Below, piece by piece: positions 1 through 6,532 of a stretch of DNA of 10,520 bases. The stretch lies in the NCBI GenBank assembly GCA_026770595.1, contig MU634735.1, positions 1-10,520 on the forward strand. The letters are read 5' to 3'. The translations under genes were made by a program, and so were the position numbers. The notes beneath the pieces are model-generated. The model did no database searches. It was not told the DNA's origin and saw nothing but the letters and a program-made list of their open reading frames with translations. This DNA comes from Ochromonadaceae sp. CCMP2298 (lineage: Eukaryota > Sar > Synurophyceae > Ochromonadales > Ochromonadaceae). How positions within the stretch are numbered: position 1 is the first letter of the stretch; each line of letters begins with the position of its first letter.

Positions 1-139
1 ATTGGTACATATATGCATACTATTGGTACATATATGCATACTATTGGTACATATATGCATACTATTGGTACATATATGCATACGATTGGTACATATATGC
101 ATACTATTGGTACATATATGCATTGGTACATATATGCAC
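1..139. repeat. 21-bp tandem repeat, about 7 copies
   Basis: Copies begin at 1, 22, 43, 64, 85, 106 and 122. The first five are full 21-bp units that differ only by one base (T to G at 84); the sixth is shortened to 16 bp and the last is partial. Each unit contains ATATGCATA, a near-palindromic core also found in the arrays at 2465-2590 and 6654-6830. The array runs off the left edge, so its full size is unknown. On the minus strand it lies just downstream of a possible exon (161-216), so it may fill an intron as the other two arrays do. Confidence 0.97.
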
Positions 140-160
140 ACTCAACCCTGCGCCAACAAC

Positions 161-216
161 CTACAATCACACTCGGGCAGGCGCTTCAGGTCGCCCCGGC
201 TGAGGGTGATCATGTC
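161..216 (-). CDS. possible internal or terminal exon of an unrecognised minus-strand gene
   Basis: Read on the minus strand, a long CT-rich tract (about 290 to 221) ends in CCAG at 217, a good 3' splice site. The next codons read DMITLSRGDLKRLPECDC, which looks like real protein. The frame then either meets TGA shortly after 150 or leaves through a donor (TAG/GTTG at 161/160, or GTTGAG at 146). In the second case the following intron would contain the 21-bp array and the gene would continue beyond the left edge. I could not find a matching upstream exon in the right phase. The family is unknown, and the exon could be spurious. Confidence 0.35.
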
Positions 217-219
217 CTG

Positions 220-290
220 GAGTGTGTGTGCGTGTGTGAGGAGGGAGAAGGAGGGGAGAGAGGAGAGAGGAGACAAGGAGGTGAGCAAGA
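220..290. repeat. TG-rich then GA-rich low-complexity tract
   Basis: A GTGTGTGTGCGTGTGTGAG stretch is followed by about 50 bases of almost pure purine (GGA/GAGA). On the minus strand this is a strong polypyrimidine tract ending at the CCAG acceptor at 217, so it may belong to an intron rather than being a random microsatellite. Confidence 0.8.
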
Positions 291-625
291 GGACGGTAAC
301 GCCGAGAAGTAGACTGCCCACGACCTCAACAACTTGACCTTCCAACCATCTTAGTCTCTGGACCTCTCAATAAACCCATAAACTTTATAAACCTCTGTTA
401 TTCCCACAAGACCTACCTGCGACCTTGCCTTAGTGGGGTACATCGTGTACACGACAGCGTCGTTCTGTGAATATCGTAGTGTGGTAGTGTTGTAGTGCGG
501 TATTGAGGTAGTATGATAGTGTAGGAATAGGAAAGGTTAGAGAGACACATACACATATATATATACATACTATATACACACATAGATACACCGCAGTGGG
601 CTCATACGATATATATCACACGCAG
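291..625. other. gene-poor stretch with simple repeats
   Basis: No convincing coding frame is visible. The segment holds a degenerate GTAGTG-type repeat (about 474-525) and an AT/CA microsatellite (about 548-590), and ends with TATCACACGCAG immediately before the ATG at 626. That end also resembles a 3' splice site, so an upstream non-coding exon of the next gene is possible. It is probably the promoter and 5' UTR of the gene at 626. Confidence 0.5.
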
Positions 626-2916
626 ATGCGCCGGGTGCTGCTGGTAGCCACGAGTGGGCTGGGCAACCAGAGCTCTGTATTGTTGAAGGCCGCCAAGAAG
701 GCTCGTGTCGCAGCTAAGGCGGCCGACCTGCATACCAACCCTGCGTACGCCCGAGCACAACATGCACAGGTGGCGCTGGATTCGGTGGGGGCGGCGATCA
801 GAGCCTGCGAAGAGCTGCTCGCCGCGGTACAAGGTGCAATGGACAGCCTAGCGGCCGAGGCCCGGCTGGCGTCCGACGGGGGGGTAACCCCCTTATTCTG
901 GGTCCGGTCTCGCACACCGCGATAATCCTCACCGCAGCCGCCCGCGACGCCTTCTCCGCCGCTGTTACCGCATACGCATCGGCTTCTGTGGCAATCAATG
1001 CAGCTAGAGTGCAGGCGGTAGCCTGGCCTGTGGTCACGGGCACGGGCACGGGCACCTTACAGCCTACAGCAGTCGACGCCCTAAACCAGCTCAAAGCGGC
1101 CTCCAGTATGATAGAGCAGCATATACTGGCTGCGTCTGGGGACTGTTCGGCCATGCAGCAGGCTGCGTTAGCCGCCAGAGTCGCGGCTGTGCGTGCACCC
1201 ATCAGCTGGGCTGTGGATGCACGCACAATCCTTGCGAAGCCGCATGCTGACGACTCAGCGGCCAGCTGGCTAACCTTCGCACAGGACGTGCTCGGCCTCA
1301 AGCTCGACGTGGAGGATAAGCCGATCGAGAGAAGCATGGACCTACAGGTGCGCAAGGCGGTCGTAGCGTGGTACCTGTTGTATGATGTCTATCCCAACAA
1401 CATCAATACAGTCTCGCTCGCGGTGCTCAAGACGCAGCTCAAGGTACGACTTCCGCGACCCGAGGACCTGCAGCACTGGATGGTGAAGCACATGGAGGAC
1501 AAGCCTCTGCCAGAGCCACAAGATGTGCAGGCGCACCGTGCAGTGCTCCTGGAGGTCCTTCACGACGCCTACCGCCTAGAGCACCTCCTGCAGCCGCGCT
1601 TCTTCACGTCCAAGCGCTTCCTGGACAAGCAGGGCCTGCCACAGCGGTGGGAGTACTTCCGCGACATTGGGCTCTTTGTGCTGTGCATACTGCACGCCGA
1701 GATGCGCATAGGCGAGAAGTTGATGAATGTCCTTCTCGGAGAGCTGCGTCTCCGCGAGGACCTATCTCCCGCAGAGAAGCTGCAACGCTGGAAAAGGGTT
1801 CAGCTCGCCCTCAACCGCATCCTGCAGGCCGGCACAGGTCTTGCTGCACAAACCCAGGAGGGCGGAACCCAGGAGAGCAATTTCCAGGAGGAGGGGGGGA
1901 CCTACCAGGAGGAGGGGGGTATTTCCCAGGAGGACGAACGTGAGGAGGAGGAGGGAATCCTGGAATTCCCAGGCGGAGCAGGATGCTGAGGAGTATGCAG
2001 AGCACCTAGCCATGCTAGATGAGCAAGACCAGTACTTTGCCCACTACTACGGCAAAGGTGCCTCTGCATTGCCTGAGGGGCTGAAGCCGGACTGCACTAC
2101 AGAGGAGTACGTTCACCTGTCCGAAATGCACGTGAAGAGCAAGTCCTTCAAGATGAACCTCATGGCTCAGAGGCGCTTGTGGTCGCGCTTCGATATCCTG
2201 CTGGAAACAATCTATAGGGAGGGCGATCCGCCCGAACAGCTGCAGCGGAGAGACCTTTTCTCCAACATAGCGTCTGCCTATGGAGAGATATTCGTGACCT
2301 TAAATCAGAAGGCGGATATGACTCAGGCCGAGGTCTACGCGCTGCAGCTGGACCAGTGGGGCCGCAACTTCGTCGCAGCCTTCGGGAGGAAGGCCATAAC
2401 GAACTACGTCCACAAAATAATTGCAGGCCATTTTAGTTTCTTCATACCAAGGTGAGTCTACAATATGCATATGTATATAACACTGTACCATAGTGTTATG
2501 CATATGTATATAACACTGTACCATAGTGTTATGCATATGTATATAACACTGTACCATAGTGTTATACATATGTATATAACACTATACCATACGACCCCTA
2601 TAGGTATGGGGGTCTTTATAAACTTCAGAATGTGGGCATGGAGGCGCTAATCAAGGTCCTGCGCAGCTACAGCGCGAATGGGACACAGCACGGGGGGCAC
2701 TGCGGTAATCAGCGCTCTGACGCCAAGCCCTCTGTGCGTGCCTCGTTGCCCGGGGAGGACGTTAAGGTAGTACATGAGCGCCCCATCGCTATGGGGGATT
2801 TTATGGCTCGGCGGATGTGTTATCAGTTCTCCCACTTCGCCGAAAGCTCTTATGACTACATGGTAGATATAGCCAAGAAAGGCAAAAGCCAAGATAAGAT
2901 GGTGAAAAAACAGTAG
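626..2916 (+). CDS. large orphan protein with transposon-associated-like C-terminal motif; spliced, with two frame breaks
   Basis: The protein would be roughly 680-710 residues. It starts at ATG 626 with an Ala-rich helical region. The frame then changes, either through an intron 834-937 (AAG/GTGCAA to CCGCAG) or through a missing base in the seven-G run 878-884. A helical middle part (WYLLYDVYPNN, WEYFRDIGLFVLCILHAEMR) leads to a QEEGG-type and Glu-rich repeat. A second break near 1950-1957 (one extra G) restores a clean acidic reading (ESWNSQAEQDAEEYAEH) up to 2451. An intron 2452-2603 (AAG/GTGAGT to CTATAG) then joins exon 2604-2916. The junction reads YGGLYKLQNVGMEALIK, followed by NGTQHGG. 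From memory this pattern (G-x-L-Y-x-x-x-x-x-G-W/M-E-x-L-x-x-x-I/L-K, T-x-x-G-G) recurs in multi-copy, transposon-like protist proteins. I cannot see a catalytic triad. It may be a decaying copy. Confidence 0.65.
1855..1960 (+). repeat. imperfect CAGGAG/GAGGAGGGG coding repeat
   Basis: Inside the large gene, units around CCAGGAGGAGGGGGG are repeated with variation and encode QEEGG-like units (TQEGG, FQEEGG, YQEEGG, SQEDE). It is an acidic low-complexity linker between two folded-looking parts. The purine-rich slippage-prone sequence contains the second frame break of this gene. Confidence 0.8.
2452..2603 (+). other. spliceosomal intron (152 nt) filled by tandem repeat
   Basis: The donor is AAG/GTGAGT at 2451/2452 and the acceptor is CCCTATAG/GT at 2603/2604. 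Removing it joins phase-2 codon halves into AGG (Arg), and the downstream frame stays open to 2916. About 80% of the intron is the 33-bp minisatellite. Without splicing the upstream frame stops at 2455 inside the donor. Confidence 0.85.
2465..2590. repeat. 33-bp tandem repeat, about 3.8 copies
   Basis: Identical 33-bp copies start at 2465, 2498 and 2531; a diverged copy starts at 2564. Each unit contains the inverted pair AACACT ... AGTGTT (7-base loop) and a TATGCATATGTATAT segment. Three perfect copies suggest recent amplification or active homogenisation. Lies wholly within the intron 2452-2603. Confidence 0.97.
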
Positions 2917-2960
2917 AAGGACGCTCAGAAAAGCCTCCTTAACAAGTATTAGATTCTATA

Positions 2961-2970
2961 TTTATTTATT
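2961..2970 (-). promoter_or_regulatory. possible polyadenylation signal for the minus-strand gene ending at 3075
   Basis: On the minus strand this reads AATAAATAAA, about 105 bases downstream of the stop at 3075-3077. On the plus strand the same AT-rich stretch lies 45 bases after the stop of the large gene, so it could serve the end of both convergent transcripts. It is a motif match only. Confidence 0.45.
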
Positions 2971-3004
2971 AAAAGAATCAGTGTACACATTCTAGACTTG
3001 GTTA

Positions 3005-3062
3005 TCAGTCCCCAGGTTCTTGGGTACACAACTTGGGTACACAACTCAGATGCGGTACACAA
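3005..3062. repeat. short direct repeat of TTGGGTACACAAC
   Basis: Two tandem copies of a 14-bp unit (ACTTGGGTACACAA-like) and a third diverged copy (GCGGTACACAATT) lie in the presumed 3' UTR of the minus-strand gene. Nothing else is seen here. Confidence 0.7.
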
Positions 3063-3074
3063 TTCTTCAGTCCC

Positions 3075-3415
3075 CTAGCCCTGACCAGGGTCTAGGCTGG
3101 AGCCCATGTAGATTACATCATCATGGGACGCAGCCGAGCCAGAGCTCGATCCCTGCTCGGGGCCCGGGGGGGCAGCGGTGGTGCTCCTACCCTGAGTAGT
3201 AGGGGTAGGAGTTAGATAGAGGTAAGATGGGGAAAGCGCGCGTTAGACATAGCCAGCACGACGGTTAAGCAGAGGGCCGCAGAGCTCACATCTCTGCCCA
3301 GGCGACGATGCGCGCGAGCGCTGCGGTTATCCTCGCGCTTGGGGGACACAGGCGGGGGGGGGGAGTTCAGCTGTCGCCGGACATCCGCGCGCGCTGTCGA
3401 GGCGTCTTGGCTCCT
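3075..3415 (-). CDS. 3' part of an unrecognised minus-strand gene (two exons)
   Basis: No single ORF shows this gene. The exon from 3415 to 3290 is preceded by CCCCCGCAG and encodes 42 residues: RSQDASTARADVRRQ, then a Pro run and KREDNRSARAHRR. It ends at GAT/GTGAGC. A 98-nt intron (3289-3192) ends in a pyrimidine-rich CTACTACTCAG. The exon 3191-3075 continues in the same phase (phase 0) with 38 residues (GRSTTAAPPGPEQG ... SHDDVIYMGSSLDPGQG) and stops at TAG. The product is basic, then Ser/Gly/Pro-rich, so it is probably a disordered tail. A 10-C run at 3354-3363 lies in the coding sequence. Upstream exons are unresolved; the ORF at 3738-3932 on the same strand is a candidate start. The family is unknown. 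Confidence 0.55.
3184..3211. other. inverted repeat, 9-bp perfect stem
   Basis: CTCCTACCC at 3184-3192 pairs with GGGTAGGAG at 3203-3211 across a 10-base loop. It straddles the minus-strand intron/exon junction at 3192/3191, so in the pre-mRNA it could sequester the 3' splice site. No function is shown. Confidence 0.6.
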
Positions 3416-3481
3416 CTGCGGGGGACCATGGACATCATTTTAACCCCGTTTCTCTTGTTACTGGACATTTGTTGCCTCTAG

Positions 3482-3678
3482 TGTAAAATGATAAGCAACA
3501 GTAGCGGAATGCGCGCGACTGCCAGAGCTTCAACCTTGCTGATGTGGAGAACAAGCTGCAAGATGTTTGCACAAATAACGGCCAGCAAGGAAAAACCCCG
3601 CCAATCGGTTTTTGAGATTGGCACTGCAGTCCCTGTTAAGTCCGGAAAAAGGCGCCAATATCCAATGTGGAAAAAATC
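3482..3678 (-). CDS. possible middle exon of the minus-strand gene
   Basis: A 65-codon frame without stop lies between 3678 and 3482. It lacks an early ATG. It reads YWRLFPDLTGTAVPISKTD, then a Leu/Ala/Val-rich stretch ending ARIPLLLLIILH, which would be membrane-like. A natural acceptor is TTAACAG near 3637. A phase-0 donor AAG/GTTGAAG exists near its middle. The plus strand here also has a short plausible frame (SFNLADVENKLQDVC). The two cannot be separated by eye, so I list this only as a candidate. Confidence 0.25.
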
Positions 3679-3737
3679 CTAGCATCTTCTCCTTAAGCCT
3701 TTACATGCCCGTTACATGATTTTGTCTGAAAGAAATC

Positions 3738-3932
3738 CTATTTACGGTGTTTTTTGTCATCATGAGAGGGTGTGGTCTCGCACTTTCCGCACCGCTCTCG
3801 CACTTGAAGCAGGAGGATCACTTCACCCGAATACTCGAATCGATGTCTTCGATGCAATTCAAGTACTCGGAGTGCTGCATCTGGCAGAGTAAAAGTCACA
3901 ACTCTCCGAGCCAGCGCAGCGAGCTTTGCCAT
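3738..3932 (-). CDS. possible first exon of the minus-strand gene, 64 codons
   Basis: The frame starts at ATG 3932 and reads MAKLAALARRVVTFTLPDAA, then LRVLELHRRHRFEYSGEVILLLQV, with a natural mix of helix and strand residues. It ends at TAG 3738 if unspliced. Several donors (CAA/GTGCGA, CGG/GTGAAG) could lead to exons nearer 3415. It lies only about 30 bases from the ATG of the divergent plus-strand gene at 3964, which is tight, so the pair would share a very short bidirectional promoter. The family is unknown. Confidence 0.35.
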   Translation of the reverse strand: MAKLAALARRVVTFTLPDAALRVLELHRRHRFEYSGEVILLLQVRERCGKCETTPSHDDKKHRK

Positions 3933-3963
3933 GAGAGAGCGACCCTCAACGTGAGACAGTCCG

Positions 3964-5205
3964 ATGGAGAGCGCCGCTTCTACGATGGGGACCGAGGTGA
4001 ATGTGTGGACGACGAACCGAGCTTTTCTTGGTTGGGAGGGTAACCCGGTCGGCTCTTACTTCGCAGAGTACTTCGCGGATGGGCTCACTGGTGCTGCAAA
4101 ACTCACCGTTGCACACGTCGTCGCCGAGGATCAGAACAGCGGCCATCTGCTGGTGTGGTATGGCGATTCTGACCACCAAGACGTGACCCCCGAGGAGGCA
4201 TTTAACAGGAACAAAGATTTAGCGAAGAGGGGCATCGTCCTATGTGCTCCGGATGCGGAGCCTGGTGTTGATATGTGGGCGAATGTGCGTGCGCACCTGG
4301 CCTCGATGAAACCCGTGCCGGGCCAGGTGAGAATGGATGGTCTAGCTAAGATTCTGCGTAACCTATGACTAATATTCACATCATTATCTAATCAGGACAT
4401 GCAGCAGACAATTGACGTGAACTGCGTCGTAGACGATGACGAGATGAGCGCCGTCTCGGCGCACAGAGGTCTGAAGAGAGGCAGAGGTTCTTCGTTCTAC
4501 ACCTCCGACGACAAGGAAGATGACACGGGGTCTCGTGTGGCCTCAGAGGACTTCGAGGACGAGCCATTCGAGTCTGAGGAGCACTTCGAGTCCGCCCCGC
4601 ACAGCGAGTCCGGCAGGGATTGGGCAGGTCGCACTGGGCACCAGGCTGTGAGCGCTGCCAAGCTCTCCAAGATCACGGCTAGACGCTCGTACCTGCATAC
4701 CTCGAACCACAGAGGCGCCTCCTCGGCCTCTTCAACTCCAGGAGCGTCTGAGCTCTCCAACCCTTCTAGCCTCTCCCACTCTTCCACCGGCTCGGGCTCC
4801 CCTTCCCATAGCAGCGGTGGGTTCAGGGCATCTCGCAAGAACCCGGGGCCCACGAAACCTAAGAGCACACTGCTGAGCAAGGCGGATAGGGAGGCCTACG
4901 ACCTCAAGCTGCACACGACCATCGTGGCAACCCTCAACTCCCAATATGAGGACAACGGCCTATGCGCGGACTGGATCGCCGAGGAGGCGGGGCTGACCAA
5001 GGGCAGGTGGACTAACATCAAGAAGAAGGTGGCCAATCACTGTCTGGACGCCAAGGATAGGGTAGGTATCTTATACTTTTGGCCGGTGGTAGCCGAGATG
5101 TACTGCAAGAGCAGCTCTGAGCAGCGGAAAGCGGTGGAGTTGGGCATCAAGCACGCCGTACAAGAGAGGAAGTTCTGGAAGTTCTCCGAGGGGGGTGAGC
5201 TCTGA
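3964..5205 (+). CDS. 390-residue protein: weak Tudor-like N-terminus, acidic/Ser-rich linker, helical C-terminal domain
   Basis: Two exons, 3964-4326 and 4396-5205, are joined by a 69-nt intron. The donor is CAG/GTGAGA and the acceptor is TATCTAATCAG, with TGACTAAT as a branch-like site. Splicing is phase 0 and gives PVPGQ/DMQQT. Residues about 10-90 (GTEVNVWTTN, WEGNPVGSYFAEYFADG, LLVWYGDSDHQDVTPEEA) resemble the strand pattern of Tudor/PWWP-type readers, including the Y-x-D-x-D-x-x-x-V turn. Residues about 125-280 are acidic then Ser-rich and probably disordered. Residues about 283-390 form a compact Trp/Lys-rich helical domain (DWIAEEAGLTKGRWTNIKKK) that could be a helix-turn-helix. The Tudor call is a pattern impression. 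A histone or nucleic-acid binding role would be inference. The downstream neighbour is SET-like. Confidence 0.8.
4327..4395 (+). other. spliceosomal intron (69 nt)
   Basis: CAG/GTGAGA donor, TATGACTAATATT branch-like sequence and TCTAATCAG acceptor. Its length is a multiple of three, but it contains an in-frame TGA at 4366-4368. Removing it fuses two frames that are each strongly coding. Confidence 0.85.
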
Positions 5206-5771
5206 GCTCGTGGATGTCTAATTAGGAGTGTCAGAGTGCTGGCCAGTTGGGCTTTGTTCAACGGCAATCTCGTATACGTTCCGCGTCACAAGTTACGTGT
5301 AATTTCTGTGTAGGTCTGAGGGCGGGCGGGAAAGGTCCTACCCCTATTTCGGAACCCCTATCCTCACTGGCTTAGGCTGCCCGCAGGTATTGAATGTTCT
5401 ATCTATGTAAGCTCACCCATCAACGCAGTCTCCCATTCCAGTTTTTGCATTGGCCTTACTTACTGCCCATAGGGAGTAACAGTCATAGGCCCTCCCGACT
5501 TTGCGCGAACTTCGTATTCAAGCACCGTATTTAAAGATAGGCGCGCAACACTTCGTATTTGGAAACGTATTTTTGTTCTTCGAATAGGCGGTTTTAAATT
5601 AAACACAACATTATTAAAGCCAATTGGGAGAGTCCAGATTAAAATTTTGGACTGCGGATTTGCCATTGCAATCTTTGAGTTGCAATTCAAGTTTCAGGGT
5701 AGATATCCGCGCCGAGCGGGAGCAGCCTCCGCACGCACAAGTTAGAGCGATTGACCAGCGTATCAGCCTAG
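5206..5771. other. intergenic stretch without a gene
   Basis: No convincing coding frame is seen on either strand. The part from about 5500 to 5700 is AT-rich, with TTTAAA-type boxes (about 5530 and 5594), two copies of ACTTCGTATT and two small inverted repeats: AGTCCA ... TGGACT (about 5632-5654) and ATTGCAA ... TTGCAAT (about 5666-5687). It is the likely promoter region of the SET-like gene, which has an in-frame stop directly before its ATG. Confidence 0.6.
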
Positions 5772-6410
5772 ATGTCTGACATTCGTTCTTCTCTGCGACC
5801 GCTGCAGCCACCAATGAACAGGTACGCACCGTCGGAGATCCCGACTGCGGTGGCGAGGGAAGCCAGGAAGGACAAGGTGTTCGCTGCTTCGCTGGATAAG
5901 GGCAGGTGGGTGACATTACCCCGGTTAATCTGGTGCAGAAATGCGGCAGGTAAACCGGTGATGAAGGAGGTGCGCATCTGGAGGCGGAACGATGCGCAGC
6001 GCCTCGCGCGCTCTGATTTCGTTACCGCTGAGGGGGGCGAGGAGATCGGGAGGGGCTTGGGCTATACCTTTGTGATCATGCCTGGGGAGCGGCTGGGTAT
6101 GTTCACGGGCATGAACAGAGCCAACTTCGACCTGGCTCCCACCAAGTTCGCCCTCACCCTAGACGCGGTAACCGTGCTCGAGTGCTCGATGTACGCGAGA
6201 TACTACTGCATACCATCACACTGCAACGACTACCGGGCTCTGAGGAACAGGTACACTGGAACCCTGGGGCAGGCAAACTGCGAGCTGGTGAGGGGCGATG
6301 GTGACGATGTGTGGCTAGTGGCCACGAGGATGATGCTCCCCGGGCCGCGCGGCTACACTGAGGCGCTTACCTTCTACGGGGACGAGTGGGACGAGCTGCA
6401 CATGCTCTAG
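5772..6410 (+). CDS. divergent SET-domain protein (putative protein lysine methyltransferase), 212 residues
   Basis: Single exon; TAG directly precedes the ATG in frame, so the start is firm. SET domains transfer methyl from S-adenosylmethionine to lysine. The visible order fits: GRGLGYTF at 93-100 followed by IMPGERLGMFTG at 102-113 (the G-x-G and the I-x-x-G-E-x-L/I-x-x-Y/F-x-G strand); TLGQANCEL at 164-172 where R-F-I-N-H-S-C-x-P-N normally lies; VWLVATRMMLPG at 180-191; and ALTFYGDEWDEL at 198-209, matching the E-L-x-F-x-Y-G end with its tyrosine. The N-H-S-C motif is degenerate (Q-A-N-C), so activity is uncertain. There are no pre- or post-SET cysteine clusters. The insert is short, as in small viral and protist SET proteins. 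The neighbouring gene has a Tudor-like start. Confidence 0.75.
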   Translation: MSDIRSSLRPLQPPMNRYAPSEIPTAVAREARKDKVFAASLDKGRWVTLPRLIWCRNAAGKPVMKEVRIWRRNDAQRLARSDFVTAEGGEEIGRGLGYTFVIMPGERLGMFTGMNRANFDLAPTKFALTLDAVTVLECSMYARYYCIPSHCNDYRALRNRYTGTLGQANCELVRGDGDDVWLVATRMMLPGPRGYTEALTFYGDEWDELHML

Positions 6411-6532
6411 ATGATAAGGAAGTATATTATGATGCTTTCACGCTATTTATCTTATTCATGCGGTTAAATACTTAATCTATCTACTTATCTACTTACTTCC
6501 GAGCATTATTTTCGGGGGGGAGGGATGCACAC
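6411..6532. other. short convergent 3' region
   Basis: This AT-rich region of 122 bases separates the stops of the SET-like gene (+) and the orphan gene (-). It contains a CTACTTATCTACTTACTT repeat and, on the minus strand, an AATAAG-type sequence that could act in 3' end formation. Confidence 0.6.

Noticed and set aside
2-337. Plus-strand ORFs that translate the 21-bp array (VHICILL and IGTYMHT repeats)
   Set aside because: The open frame is a by-product of a 21-bp period, which keeps any frame open. The part after the array is low complexity.
798-1355. Minus-strand 185-codon ORF
   Set aside because: It mirrors the Ala-rich plus-strand coding sequence, and its Ser/Ala/Cys content is typical of an antisense shadow.
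1-2590. CRISPR array
   Set aside because: The repeats are direct tandem copies with no unique spacers, and the sequence is eukaryotic with introns.
2300-2650. Small ORFs on both strands over the 33-bp array
   Set aside because: They are repeat translations inside an intron; a 33-bp period also preserves frame.
3101-3180. Possible tRNA T-loop (GAGCTCGATCCCTGCTC)
   Set aside because: No acceptor stem, D-arm or anticodon arm can be laid out around it, and it lies inside a coding-like exon.
4351-4395. Alternative 38-nt intron starting at the GTAACC of 4358
   Set aside because: Its length breaks the frame into the second exon. The CAG/GTGAGA donor at 4327 keeps phase and matches consensus better.
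4497-4944. Minus-strand ORFs opposite the Tudor-like gene
   Set aside because: They are antisense shadows of the Ser/Glu-rich linker.
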